Part shown: positions 19,699-29,356 of the stretch, in pieces
Numbering within the stretch: the stretch's first letter is position 1
Layout: each line of letters opens with the position of its first letter
Assembly: GCA_026770585.1 (NCBI GenBank)
Contig: MU646325.1
Coordinates: 122,610 to 159,197, forward strand
Length of the DNA: 36,588 nt
Direction: 5' to 3'
Origin: Baffinella frigidus
Taxonomy: Eukaryota > Cryptophyceae > Cryptomonadales > Baffinellaceae
Translations under genes and position numbers: made by a program
Notes under the pieces: model-generated
Told to the model about the DNA's origin: nothing
Databases searched by the model: none
The model's input: only the letters and a program-made list of their open reading frames with translations

Positions 19699-21337
19699 CT
19701 AGCCCGTCTTGCGCTTGACGCTCCTCTCCTCCTCCACCCCCCCCCCCGCGCCGCCTGCAGCGCGCTTCTTGGAGGCAGCGATGAGGGGAAGGGGCACGAT
19801 CACCACCGTGAGGTCGTCGAGGTACCCGCGCCGGGCGCCTGGGTAGGGGTTTAGCGTTTAGGGTTTAGGGTTTAGGGTTTGTGGTTTGGGTTATGGGGTT
19901 TAGGGGTTGGGGTTTGCGGTTTAGGGTGTGGGAGATAGGGGGAAGGGTTTAGGTCTTAGGGCTTAGGGATGAGGGTTGAGGGTAGGGTTTTTTTAGGGTG
20001 TAGGGTTTAGGGTTCAGGATTCAGGTTTACGGTTCAGCGGTTAGTGTTTAGAGTTTGGGGTTTGAGGGTTAGAACGACAGGCGTGCACTCACGTTACGGA
20101 GGGTTTCGGGTTTAAGGTTCACAGTGTAGGGTTTAGGGATTAGGGGGTACCGCCGGGACACATGGAGCGGAGCTCGGCGGCATGCACTAGGGTTAGGGTG
20201 TAAGGGACGCATCGTGTCTCCCATCATGTGAGAGGCTAATGCAAAGCACGAATCACCAAGGGGTTGAGGGTTACCGCCCGGGCGCATGGAGCGGAGTTCG
20301 GCGACGGGCATGCACTGCTTCCTCGCTGCGATCCGCACCACCTGCCGGCACGACACCCCAGCGCGTCTCAGGACGATGCAGAATGGAAAAGTCGCTTTAC
20401 AGTGTATCTCTCACCTATCGCGGGGTGCCCACGACGTGTCGTGACCCTAAACCCTAAACAAGGTGCACACGACATCGTGTACACCTTGTGAACACATGCT
20501 CCGTGTGCGGACACACACGTTGGGAGGGGCAGGGGAGGGAAGGCGCGTCGTGAGTCCTCAAGTGAGCCTTCACAGACCCCCCCTCTCACATCGGGCCTGT
20601 GCGGCGAGAGTTGAAGAGGGGCGACAGGGGGAGTTTGGGGTTTAGGGTTTCGGGTTTAGTGTTTCGGGCTTAGGGTTTAGGGTTAGGATTTAGGATCTAG
20701 GGGTTAGAGTTTAGGGGTCTAGACCTCGTCGACGAGGCCGGTAGCGATGTTGTCCTTGGTGCCCTTGCCCTCCTTCTCCTTGCCTTTCGCCTTGTCGCCC
20801 TTCGCGCCCTTCGCCGGGACTGCCGCTGTTTGCGTTTGATTTGATTTAGTGTGTGCCATATATACGTATACCAGAGAAAGAACCGAGGCCCCTGCCGCTG
20901 TTTCAGTTTGATTTGAATTATTTTGTGTCCTATACAAGTATAATATAGAAGACAACACGGCTGAGAGTCTCGGGGACTGGGCGACAAGGTGGCCACGAGG
21001 GGGGCACCCAAGTTGGGCGAGGGGGGTACCCAGGTTTGGGAGGGGGGGTCCCGCTCTGCCTCGGCGTCAGCCACAACGCCAGACCGGTCTGGCGTGTGCC
21101 TAGTGTGGTCAGATAGGCGGAGAGGGGTACCCGAGACAACACGCTCATCCTCGGGCTGGGGTTGGCTCCGTAAGGGTCGGAGAAAAGAGCACACGGGAAG
21201 CGTGTCAAGAAGGCGCCGAGGGGGCTTGGCGGGGGGGGGTTTCCCGACGCTGCTTTCTCTCACTCTCTGTTACTCGCTCTCTTTCGCTCTCTCTCTTTCG
21301 CTCTCTCTTTCTCTCTCTCACACACACACTTGCTCTC

Positions 21338-21383
<46 letters not shown>

Positions 21384-23100
21384 CTAGCGTGGTCAAATAG
21401 ACAGGGAGGGTGGGTGTACCCGAGGAAGCCTTCTCAGCCTCGCAGTCTGCGTGACGCATCACCTCCACTGCAACCTGATGTAGGATTTGGGGTTTAGGGT
21501 TGAGCATCCTGCGGCACCGCGCCGTGCTTCCTTACTGCGCGGCTTCTATATACGTATATACACACTAGGACCATTCTGTATACGTATATACGCTCTAGGA
21601 CCTTGTCTGTACATCACTTGCACTGCAACCTGTGGCACGGGGCCACACCGCTTCCCGAAAGGCGCCTGGTCCAATTCGGGGACATGTTGAATCTAAAATA
21701 AAATGGATCCCTATGTGTTCATAGGAGTTGGAAGAGGATTAATCATAGCCCTAAGTGAATTTAATGAGGGCAGAATCCGGTTTGGTAGTCCATTTCCCTT
21801 TTAAGTAAACATGTTCCCGGATGAGGTGAGGTGGTGGGTCACGTGCTCCCAGATGCCCTCGGACGCAACGAGGTCTGCCTCACTCGCGTTGACCGACTAT
21901 TCTCAAGTTGACACGCTGTGGCCGCGGTACAAACCCGGCAACTTTCGAGCGGAAACGAGCCTGGACTCACCAAATCGGTGAGCCCACATAGTCGGAGACA
22001 GAGCTAGGAGGCAGAGCTATGGGCTTGGGGACTCACCGGCTCCACCCCCGACTGAGATAGAGCTAGGCGGCAAATACCTGGTCCTTGGCCATGTGCTCCC
22101 AGATTCCATGGGACGTTCAACCGCGTCCTTCGCGATGTCCATCTCTACTGGTGTTGCAGTGCATCTCTACTGGTGATGTAGTGCAGCTACTAGTGATGTA
22201 GTGCAGCTACTAGTGTTGTAAAAACGCTAGTAGCGTTGTAAAACAGCTACAAGCGTTGTAGCACACCCTAATAGTGTTGTAGCTAGTACCTAATAAGCTA
22301 CTAGTGTTTGAGCTGGTACCTGGATACAGCTACTAGTCTTGTAGTCAGCACCTGCAAAGCTGTACTAGTGTTGTAGCACGTACCTGATCGTTGGTCATGT
22401 GCTCCCAGATTCCATCGGACGCGACCACCACGAACGCGTCCTTAGCGATGTCGATCTCTACCCGCGAGACCTATTTTGCAGGTTAGGGTTTAGATTTTTT
22501 ATTGAGTTTTTTCGATTTTTTCTTTTTTTTTGTTTTAAGCAACTGTTCAACAGTCAAAACCTCGCGCACCAGAAAGGAAACCCTGCGCGCACGAAACCCC
22601 CTTGATCTGTGCCAGTCTGATTCGGTCTCGCCAACCTGGTGAACCCAGGCTCTTTTTCGCGCCAACGTTGACGAGTTTGTACTGCGAACCCAGGATGTCA
22701 ACTTGAGAGAAGTCCGCCTAGCCTGCGGATGCAGAGCTAGGTAGCCGCACTAATCTTGCATGATAACATAACTAGTTCCACTTTTTATGCTATGTTAGGC
22801 ATGTTTTTATTCCAAGATAGCAACATCCAACCAAACACGCCCCACATAACAGCCTGACGATAGCATACACGTGGAACTGATTATGTCATCGTCCGAAATG
22901 AACAAGGACGCACTTTGGGGTTTCAAGTGATAAACGGGAGTGATCGGTTGAACGAGAGAGAGAGAGCGCGCGCGCGAGAGAGAGAAAGAGAGAGAGAGAG
23001 CGCGCGAGAGAGAGAGAAAGAGAGAGAGAGAGAATGAGAACGAGAGAAAGATAGAGGGGGATAAAGAGAGAGAGGGGGGGAGGGAGATAGAGAGCGAGAG

Positions 23101-23145
<45 letters not shown>

Positions 23146-26100
23146 CACCTTGGGCTTCCCGGTGATGTACGGGAGTGATCGGTTGAACGGCCACATCGAG
23201 TACGCCTTGTCCTGCATCAGGGTTTAGGGTTCAGGGTTAAGGGTTCAGGGATGCATGTCCCTGTACATTTGTATTTTCCTGTACAAATTATCTAAGATAG
23301 GTTGTTCACAGGCACTTGTAGGTTTTATGATAGGGCCATGGGTCGCCTCGAGTGGGTGTGGGCGGCATCTTGAGGCAACCGTCCCGTTTGTGTGTACGTG
23401 TGTAGCCTGGTACCAGTGTGCATGCACGTATATGTAGCCTGGTACTATTGTGTGTATACGTAGATGATGTGTGACCTTGAGGTAGCCGTCGCCGAGGGCG
23501 CGGGTGACCATGAGCGTGCCGCCGACGCGCTTGATCGCCTCGCGCCGCATACCCCGCATCTGCGCCAGTTTTGTATTTTAGTTAATTAATCCGTGTAATC
23601 GGGATTGGGGACCTAACTAGGGGGTAGAAAGTCCGACGGAGCTTCCGCGCATCAACGCCTAACAGATCGTCCAACATATTTTTCGAAGGTTCTGATTGTT
23701 TTGTTCGTTCACACACCAACTCCGCATCAGATCCGTTGGACTGACATTGCGTCAGATTCCTTGGAATAACGCTCCGTCAGTTTCCTTGGACCAAAACTGC
23801 ATGGTAACACGCCAACAGCTCCGTGCACGTCCCTACATAGCGCCTATACACCGCCGCACCATGGCGGCAGATTCCTAGCTCCTAGCTCTTCCTGACTTTT
23901 ATTCTGGTTCGCCGTTCAAAGTATTGAAGAATAGAAATCCAGTACAAAAGGGCGAATAAAAATCCTTTAGGACGAGGCAGAATAAAACTGAGGCAGAGCT
24001 AGAGCTCTGTCGCAGTGTCTCTGCCTCAGTGTGATTCAGGAGATCAACAGCAGCTCCCGGGCGAGAGTTTCTGCAGTCCCGGTAAGCTGTTAGCTTTCAG
24101 CAAAGTTGATTGCTTTCATAAAGTTGATCCACTCACTTGGACCACGTTGGGCAAGTTGGGCGAATTCAACTCCGGAAACGGTCATAAAAATCACATTTCT
24201 GGCAACGAAAGTTACTACACAAATGCTTTACTATTACTAGTAAGACCCAATTGTGTAGTAAATTTCGTTACGAGAAAGTAAAAACTTGAATCGTTTCCGC
24301 AGCTGAGAATGGGGCTTACCACTTCCGACTCGTTGTAGCGGATAGCTTCCGGGTCCCCGGAGCGAGCAACCACCTGCAGGGTTAGGGTTTAGGGTTGAGT
24401 GGGGTTAGGGTTGCGGGCTTGCGAAGGAACAGCTGCATGCGAGCCACGCCTCGTGATGAGGTTGAGGTTGTGGGGTTGAGGGTTTGGCTTTCGTGCAGCA
24501 GGTCCTTAGAAAACCTTCAACCCGAACCCCAACCACGTCACCAGGGGGGCATCGTGCGCCGATTGATGTCGTATCGGCACCCATCCAGGAAAGCTCAACA
24601 CGCAGAACACGTCCTTACAAGTTTCCTGGACGGTTGAGGATTTTTTTGCTCGAAAGGTAACCCAGTAAAACACGTGACTTGGGAGGGGCGGTTCCCGTCC
24701 AAACCCCATCCAGGAAAGCTACACGAGGTGAAAAAAGTGACTGAGAAGAGCCGGTGGGCACCTTGGCGCACTCGCCGTCGTGGGAGGTGTTCTGGTCGAC
24801 CGGTTGTCCGACTATTCTCAAGTTGACATGCTGGGTGCGCGGTGCAAATCCGTCAACTTTGCAGCGGAAAAGAGCCTTGGCGTGCGCCCAAATCGACTGA
24901 TTTGGTGAGCCCAAATCGACCAAATTGGTGAGCCCAAAGAATTGAGGCGGAGCTAGACCTTGGCGCATTCGCCGTCGTGGGAGGTGTTCTGGTCGATCGT
25001 CAGCGGGATCCCGGTCACGACCCCCTTCTCCCCCCTGCGCACCTGTAAAAAAGGGGGGTTTTGACGTGTCAAAAAAACACCGTCAAGTGCTGGGGAAGGG
25101 GAGAAGACCTCCCTCGAGCGCTGCTTTCAAGGTGGTGAGTTGGGGTTTGGGGTTTGGGGTTTGGGGTTTAGGTTCCATGGTTGAGGGTTTGGGGTTCGGG
25201 GTTTAGGTTCCATGGTTGAGGGTTTGGGGTTCAAGGTCGAGGGTTTAAGGTTTCGGGTTTCGGGTTTCGGGTGTCGGAATTTGGGTTTCGGGTTTCAGGT
25301 TTCGGGTTTCGGGTTTCGCAATTGGGGTTTCAGGTTTCATTTTTCGGTTTTCGGGTTTCAGGTTTCGGTTTTCGGGCTTCGGGTTCGTTTGGGGTTTCGG
25401 GTTCCGGGTTTCGGGTTTAGGGTTCAGGGGTTCCCTTAGTCGGGTCGACTGACACTAGGGGTTTAGGGTTGAGGGGGGGCACAAGGAACGCGCGAGAGTC
25501 TCCGACGATGGCTGAGTAGAGTGAGGAGGCTGAGCTAGCTGCCCAGACCCGTCCGGGGTGGTCCACCGTGAAGCGGGTTGGTTTCAATTGAAAACGCCAA
25601 CACGAGCGGTGTTTGAGGATATGGGGGGAGGGGAGAGGGGTTGGGGAGTAGGGTGTAGGGTTGCTGGATCGGTGGTTTGCGACGATGGGAACAGAACACG
25701 CAACGTAAGACTCGAGAGTAATGAAGAAAAATAGGAAGGTTAATAGGAAGTTTTTTGGGGGGGGGGGGTACGAGGATCGCCCGGGAGTCGCCAACGATGG
25801 CTGAGTAGAGCGATCCCCCCTCGAGGAGGCAGAGCAGCGCGCATGACCCGCAGGTGGGGTTCGAGGTCCCCTGCCCCTCGAGAAACCTGCTCCGGGTTTA
25901 GGGCTTGAGAGCTCTGTCTCAGTCTATTTGGGCAGACCAGTCTGGTGAACCCGGGCTCTTTTCCAAACAAACGTTGACGAATTTGTGCCGTAAACCCAGC
26001 GTGTCAACTTAGGAATAGAGCGCATGGCCCGCACGTGGGGTTCGAGGTCCCCTGCCCCTCGAGGAACCTGCCAGGAGGGAGAGTGCGAGTCAGGCCGAGA

Positions 26101-28990
26101 GAGAGAGAGTCGCGTTACACGCGTGTTCATCGCGCTTCTGGTACAGCGCGTGCTGTAACATAAGGTAGGTCGAGTTTCATTCCTAGGCAAGCCAAACGTC
26201 CCAGCCGCGTAAAATTCCCCTGAGTTCATGCATGGTGTATGTGTTGGGTAGAATATGCTAGCTTAGCCTCAACAAAGCTTTACCGTAGTGCCAACCCCAC
26301 CAGTAAGCCACACAGCGGGCTACAAAGTGATTTTCGGCCCATTTCGGGCCGAAATTCCGTTACCTTGTCCATTGGAGCCCCCCTATACCCCTACGGGTTG
26401 CCTACCGTAGGGTCCTAGGTCTTATTGCTTGTGGTTTATTCAAAATCCCTTCGGAGTCCTCTGTGTGGCAGGAAACCGGTGGTTCGAATTGGATCTAGTT
26501 CCATGTGAGATCCTCGCCCTTTCGGGGCCTGTACCGTCTCGTCTGTCCACAACCTGACATTCGTATTCCTATCTGCACTCTTTCCACGACATTGTGAGCC
26601 CTCTCTGGATCCTTTCCACACCATTCCGAGCCCTCTCCGGACGCTTTCCACAACATCGTGAGCCCTCTGTGGACTCTTTCCACGACACTGTGAGCCCTCT
26701 CTGGACTCTTGCCACAACATTGTGCGCCCTCCCTGGTCTGTTTCCACGACATCGTGAGCCCTATCTGGACTCTTTCCACGTCATTGTTATCCCTCTCTCG
26801 ACTCTTTCCATGACATTGGGAGCTCTCTCTGGGCGCTTTCCACAACATTGCGAGCCCTATCTGGTCTATTTCCACAACATCGTGAGCCCTCTCTGGGCTC
26901 TTTCCACGGCATTGTGAGCCCTCTCTGGACTCTGTCCACAACATTGTGAGCCCTCTCTAGACTCTGGACACGACATTGTGAGACCTCTCTGAAGTATTTA
27001 CATGCCATTGTGAGCCCTCTTTGGACGCCTTCCACAACATCGCGAGCCCTCTCTGGACTCTTTCCACAACACTGTGAGCATTCTCTGGACTCTTTAAACG
27101 ACATTGTGAGCACTCTTTGGACTCTTTTGACAACATTATGAGCCCTACCTGGTCTGTTTCCACGACATCGTGAGCCCTATCTGGACTCTTTCCACGATAA
27201 TGTGAGCCCTCCCTGGTCCGAAAAGGGGCCTGTACCGTCTGTCGACAGCCTGAAACGTCTCCTTCATCGCCTTCTTGTTCTCAGCAGTCCTCTCCTTCCT
27301 CCCCTTGTCCTCCCCCTTCTCACCCGCCTGCCCCCCCGCCCCCCCCGCCCCCGCCCCCCCCGCAGAAAAGAACATCTCCTCGAGACCATCCATCTTAGCC
27401 TGGGTCCCGGCAGGGGGGGTGTAGCGCGCTGCGAACTCCGCTGCCACCTCCCTCGCGCTGCCGGGCGGGGTTTGGGGCTTCAGGTTTGGGGGTTGGGTTT
27501 AGGGTTTAGGGTTCAGGGTTCAAGGTTCAGGGTTTAGGGTTCAGGGTTTAGGGTTTAGGGTTCAGGGTTTAGGGTTTAGGGAACAGGGTGTGGGGGTTCG
27601 GGTTTAGGGTGCAAGTGCGCCGGCTTCCCGACACCGGACCTAATTATCGAAGAAGCGGCGTGTTAGGAACTGGAAGCAAGCTGATATACGTTTTTTTACC
27701 AGTATGTTTTACTCTTGTACCACGGTCTGGCAATTTGTACCGGGCTACATCCGAGTTGTAGCAGGATTAGCCAGGGGTACTCCTCGAAGCGAGATGCAGG
27801 ATAAGCTGGCATGTGTTCTTTACAGGAACCCCCCAGCAGGATAGCTGGCGCCCGTCAGCTCGCACACGCCCACCAACTCGGCTGATTCGCGCCCCTTGAT
27901 TCGTACCGCGCTAGCCCAAAAGCCCGCCGGAACCAGGTGCGCTCCAGTACTTATCAAGGGACCACCAACCCTCAACGGAGGAGCAAATCGTCGACGTTAA
28001 GATCTTAGATTTACCCGGCCAGCCAGTCGAATTCGATTGTCTGGCCGAAGGTAATAGCTGCAAAAAAATGTCTATTTTCTCCGACCGTGGGGGCCACTCA
28101 GCGGGCTACGAAGGGATTTTCGGGCAGGAAATGCCCGAATTCCCGCTACCTTATTTGTAGGAACCCCCCTATGTCCCTACGGGTTGCCTACCGTAGGGCC
28201 ATAAGTCTTATCGATCGGGGTTATTCAAAATCCCTTCGAAGTCCGCTGTGTGGTTGGTGGGGCCCGAGAAAGACCTCGTTTGCAGCTCAGGCAGGCGCGC
28301 GTACCTGAAAGCAGCGCACTCGCGGCCCCCGTGCCCGTCAAACACCCCGAACAACCGCTGCTTTGTGTCAACGAAGAACCGGTCCTCGTTGTTCGCGTTG
28401 GAGGAGAGCGTTGAGGAGTAGGCTACGAAATCCTCGCCCCCCACCTGTAGGGGGGAAAAGTTGTCACACCTGCAGCGGGGGGGGGGGGCAGCTTCCAGGG
28501 CCGTGTGGGAATCGCGTTTCATCGGAGAATGGGCACAGGTGCATGTGCGGCGTGGATGTGCATGGCAAGCCGGGCGGGAATGCGATGGCGTCGGCCGCAC
28601 CTCGTCGTTGGCCTGACGGAAAGGATCGCCGTTGTCAGCGCCCCCTTCCTCCTCTTCTGAGCTTTCTTCGCTCTCTTCCGACGATTCCTCATCGTCGCTA
28701 CCCGATGCACCCGCGGCAAAGTCACCATCCTCAGACTCCTCGTCCTCCTCGTCCTCCGCATCTTCCTTGTCGCCTCCGGCCCCTTTCCCACTGCCCTCAG
28801 ACACGAAGCTGATCGCCCGACCACCTTTCCCCGCCTTCCCCTTGCCCTTCTTCTCACCACTCGTACCGTCCACAGGCTCCGGAGCAAACCCCTTCCTCAC
28901 CTTCACGTCCTTCCGCCACGTCCCATCCTCCCGCTGCGTCCCTTTGGTGAATGCAGGATCTCCCGCCAAAGCCTCCATCACGTCAGCCAT
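19699..28990 (-). CDS. PP2C-family Ser/Thr protein phosphatase with N-terminal PYM-like motif
   Basis: Thirteen minus-strand exons, in coding order: 28990-28601, 28444-28305, 27457-27236, 25886-25772, 25042-24959, 24373-24320, 23559-23476, 23211-23149, 22470-22384, 21474-21420, 20825-20725, 20341-20275, 19838-19699 (TAG at 19701). All splice phases agree, giving about 533 aa. Exon 1 holds a Mago-binding (WIBG/PYM) signature at residues 18-38 (TQREDGTWRKDVKVRKGFAPE), then Gly/Lys-rich sequence and an acidic Ser/Glu tract. PP2C motifs follow in order: NNEDRFFVD, LFGVFDGHGG (metal-binding Asp), TSNPTCGS, SLYSAIVGDSRA, LTIDQN, VTRALGDGYLK, VVVASDGIWEHMTNDQ and DDLTVVIVPL. The last motif is usually DN rather than DD. 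The metal-binding aspartates are present, so the enzyme is probably an active Mg/Mn-dependent phosphatase. A GEKGEDKGRK-type lysine-rich insert sits in exon 3, and the C-terminus is basic (KRKTG). It is divergent from the Rtf2 gene. Confidence 0.92.
19846..20135 (-). repeat. Telomere-like repeats in the last intron of the phosphatase gene
   Basis: GTTTAGGG variants on the plus strand; the gene's sense strand reads CCCTAAACGCTAAACCCC and then ACCCAG at the acceptor of the last exon (19838). A decayed copy of the end of exon 12 sits at 20146-20187. Confidence 0.85.
20459..20488. other. Near-perfect 30-bp palindrome in a phosphatase intron
   Basis: CAAGGTGCACACGA followed by CATCGTGTACACCTTG forms a hairpin with one mismatch, between exon 12 and exon 11. 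Confidence 0.5.
21245..21390. repeat. (CT)n microsatellite in a phosphatase intron
   Basis: CT-rich tract flanked by two copies of the exon 10 3' edge plus the start of the intron (21100-21155 and 21385-21440). Confidence 0.9.
21888..22072 (+). repeat. Dispersed repeat between copies of phosphatase exon 9
   Basis: GACCGACTATTCTCAAGTTG through GAGACAGAGCTAG, with a second partial end (ACTGAGATAGAGCTAGG). Decayed copies of exon 9 (GTGCTCCCAGAT) lie on each side at 21840 and 22092. Confidence 0.75.
22150..22382. repeat. CTACTAGTGTTGTAG minisatellite
   Basis: About 15-16-bp units (GCTACTAGTGTTGTAG and variants) repeated over 230 bp, directly between a decayed copy of phosphatase exon 9 (22080-22143) and the intact exon 9 (22384-22470). 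Confidence 0.85.
22608..22742 (-). repeat. Dispersed repeat, reverse copy
   Basis: CAGTCTGATTCGGTCTCGCC then GGTGAACCCAGGCTCTTTTT, GTTGACGAGTTTGTACTGCG and GTCAACTTGAGAGAAGTCC. Confidence 0.75.
22950..23146. repeat. (GA)n microsatellite at a phosphatase donor site
   Basis: GA-rich on the plus strand, so CT-rich in the gene's sense. It begins right after the exon 8 donor (AAG|GTGCCT, exon end 23149) and ends at a decayed copy of the same exon end at 22908-22955. Confidence 0.9.
24196..24277. mobile_element. Foldback family F, copy 2
   Basis: GCAACGAAAGTTACTACACA and TGTGTAGTAAATTTCGTTAC are inverted. Same interior motif (ATTACTAGT) as the copy at 11948, in a phosphatase intron. Confidence 0.7.
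24805..24958 (+). repeat. Dispersed repeat, best copy, forming a splice donor
   Basis: TCCGACTATTCTCAAGTTGA at the left, then GGTGCAAATCCGTCAACTTT, AGCGGAAAAGAGCC, GGTGAGCCCAAATCGACC, ending GAGGCGGAGCTAGAC. In the sense of the phosphatase gene, its end is the donor GTCTAGCTCCGCCTC of exon 5. A copy of exon 5's 3' part (24757-24800) lies on its other side. No protein is encoded. Length and position recall introner elements. Confidence 0.8.
25138..25440 (-). repeat. Telomere-like GGGTTTCGGG/GGGTTTGGGG array in a phosphatase intron
   Basis: Mixed GGGTTTGGGG then GGGTTTCGGG units between exon 4 and exon 5. Open reading frames through it (GFRVSGFGF-like peptides) come from the repeat and are not coding. 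Confidence 0.85.
25905..26014 (-). repeat. Dispersed repeat between copies of phosphatase exon 4
   Basis: GAGCTCTGTCTCAGTCTATT then GGTGAACCCGGGCTCTTTTC and CAGCGTGTCAACTTAGGAAT. The same 55-bp exon-4 fragment stands on both sides (25834-25888 intact exon, 26021-26074 copy). Confidence 0.8.
26308..26468. mobile_element. MITE family C, copy in a phosphatase intron
   Basis: Inverted termini CCACACAGCGGGCTACAAAG and CTTCGGAGTCCTCTGTGTGG. Inner hairpin TTTCGGCCC...GGGCCGAAA and core CTACGGGTTGCCTACCGTAG. Confidence 0.8.
26572..27215. repeat. 30-bp minisatellite in the third phosphatase intron
   Basis: About 21 units of a 30-bp sequence containing CATTGTGAGCCCTCTCTGG and TCTTTCCACGA. Because 30 is divisible by three, it leaves open frames on both strands that are not genes. 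Copies of the end of exon 3 flank it (26523-26560 and 27225-27262). Confidence 0.9.
27470..27610 (-). repeat. Telomere-like array next to the exon 3 acceptor of the phosphatase gene
   Basis: GGGTTTAGGGTTCAGGG units on the plus strand lie just upstream (sense) of exon 3 (start 27457). Confidence 0.85.
28094..28253. mobile_element. MITE family C, copy in phosphatase intron 2
   Basis: 27-bp terminal inverted repeats (CCACTCAGCGGGCTACGAAG at the left, CTTCGAAGTCCGCTGTGTGG at the right) with three mismatches. Inner arms TTTCGGGCA and TGCCCGAAT; same CTACGGGTTGCCTACCGTAG core. Confidence 0.85.
28601..28990 (-). CDS. Exon 1 of the phosphatase gene: PYM-like domain and acidic tract
   Basis: This 130-codon exon starts MADVMEALAGDPAFTKGTQR and ends DPFRQANDE at a GT donor (28600). 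The core TQREDGTWRKDVKVRKGF matches the PYM/WIBG consensus T-x-R-x-D-G-T-W-R-K-x-x-x-V-[KR]-x-G-[FY], which in animal and plant PYM binds the Mago-Y14 heterodimer of the exon junction complex. Residues about 76-118 are mostly Glu, Asp, Ser and Gly, a likely disordered CK2-type phosphorylation region. The exon ends in phase 0 and exon 2 begins in phase 0 (VGGEDFVAYSS), so the fusion reads through without a break. The alternative is that exon 1 belongs to a separate short transcript. Confidence 0.85.
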
Positions 28991-29356
28991 TGAAGTACTA
29001 CTTTAATCCCCCTTCCCGCTTCTTGCTCCCACCAAACCCGAACAGCCCCTTCGCGAGACCGAGAAAATTTCCTAACGCGGCGACGTGGTAGCACCTGTTA
29101 CTCCTCAAACCAGTACTCAGCAGAGATACGACGCCCGCGCGAGCGTGTTTTTCTTCTGTAGGCGCCCGGAGGCTAAAACGTCTAAAACTCTAAAGTGTAT
29201 TTTTAATTTTGCCGAGCATCGTTCACTTTTGGAGAGAATGCAAGGGAAATAGTTGACTTTGATTTTAGATGGCTGCCCCAGAAAAGGCGCGGTTACATGG
29301 ATTGGAGGTTTAGCCCTCTTCCGTTTTTACAATACATGTAATTTCAGCTGAGCGCG
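28991..29356. promoter_or_regulatory. Divergent promoter region between phosphatase and Rtf2 genes
   Basis: 366 bp separate the two start codons, which point away from each other, so both promoters and 5' leaders must lie here or overlap. The segment at 29180-29290 is A/T-richer than its surroundings (for example GTATTTTTAATTTTG near 29196). No clear TATA box, initiator or palindrome was recognised. Telomere-like and microsatellite DNA, common in the introns on both sides, is absent here. Confidence 0.5.

Noticed and set aside
19450-19854. A plus-strand protein over 19450-19854
   Set aside because: It is a translation of the GACTGACAGGCCCGCCTCG minisatellite and of the antisense of the last phosphatase exon.
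22886-23217. Long SLSLSLS frames through GA/CT microsatellites (also at 9472, 21245, 30355, 31317)
   Set aside because: Translated dinucleotide repeats. The flanking exon phases show that these are intron filler.
25138-25440. Protein frames rich in GFRVSGFGF-like peptides here and in other telomere-like arrays
   Set aside because: They are direct translations of GGGTTTCGGG or GGGTTTAGGG units and appear only where the array is.
26572-27215. A CRISPR array or a repeat-protein gene
   Set aside because: The 30-bp units are contiguous with no unique spacers. Open frames exist on both strands because the unit length is divisible by three. The array sits inside a phosphatase intron.
28519-29006. 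Plus- and minus-strand alternative frames across phosphatase exon 1
   Set aside because: Shadows of a low-complexity GC-rich exon. Only the frame with the PYM motif connects in phase to the PP2C exons.
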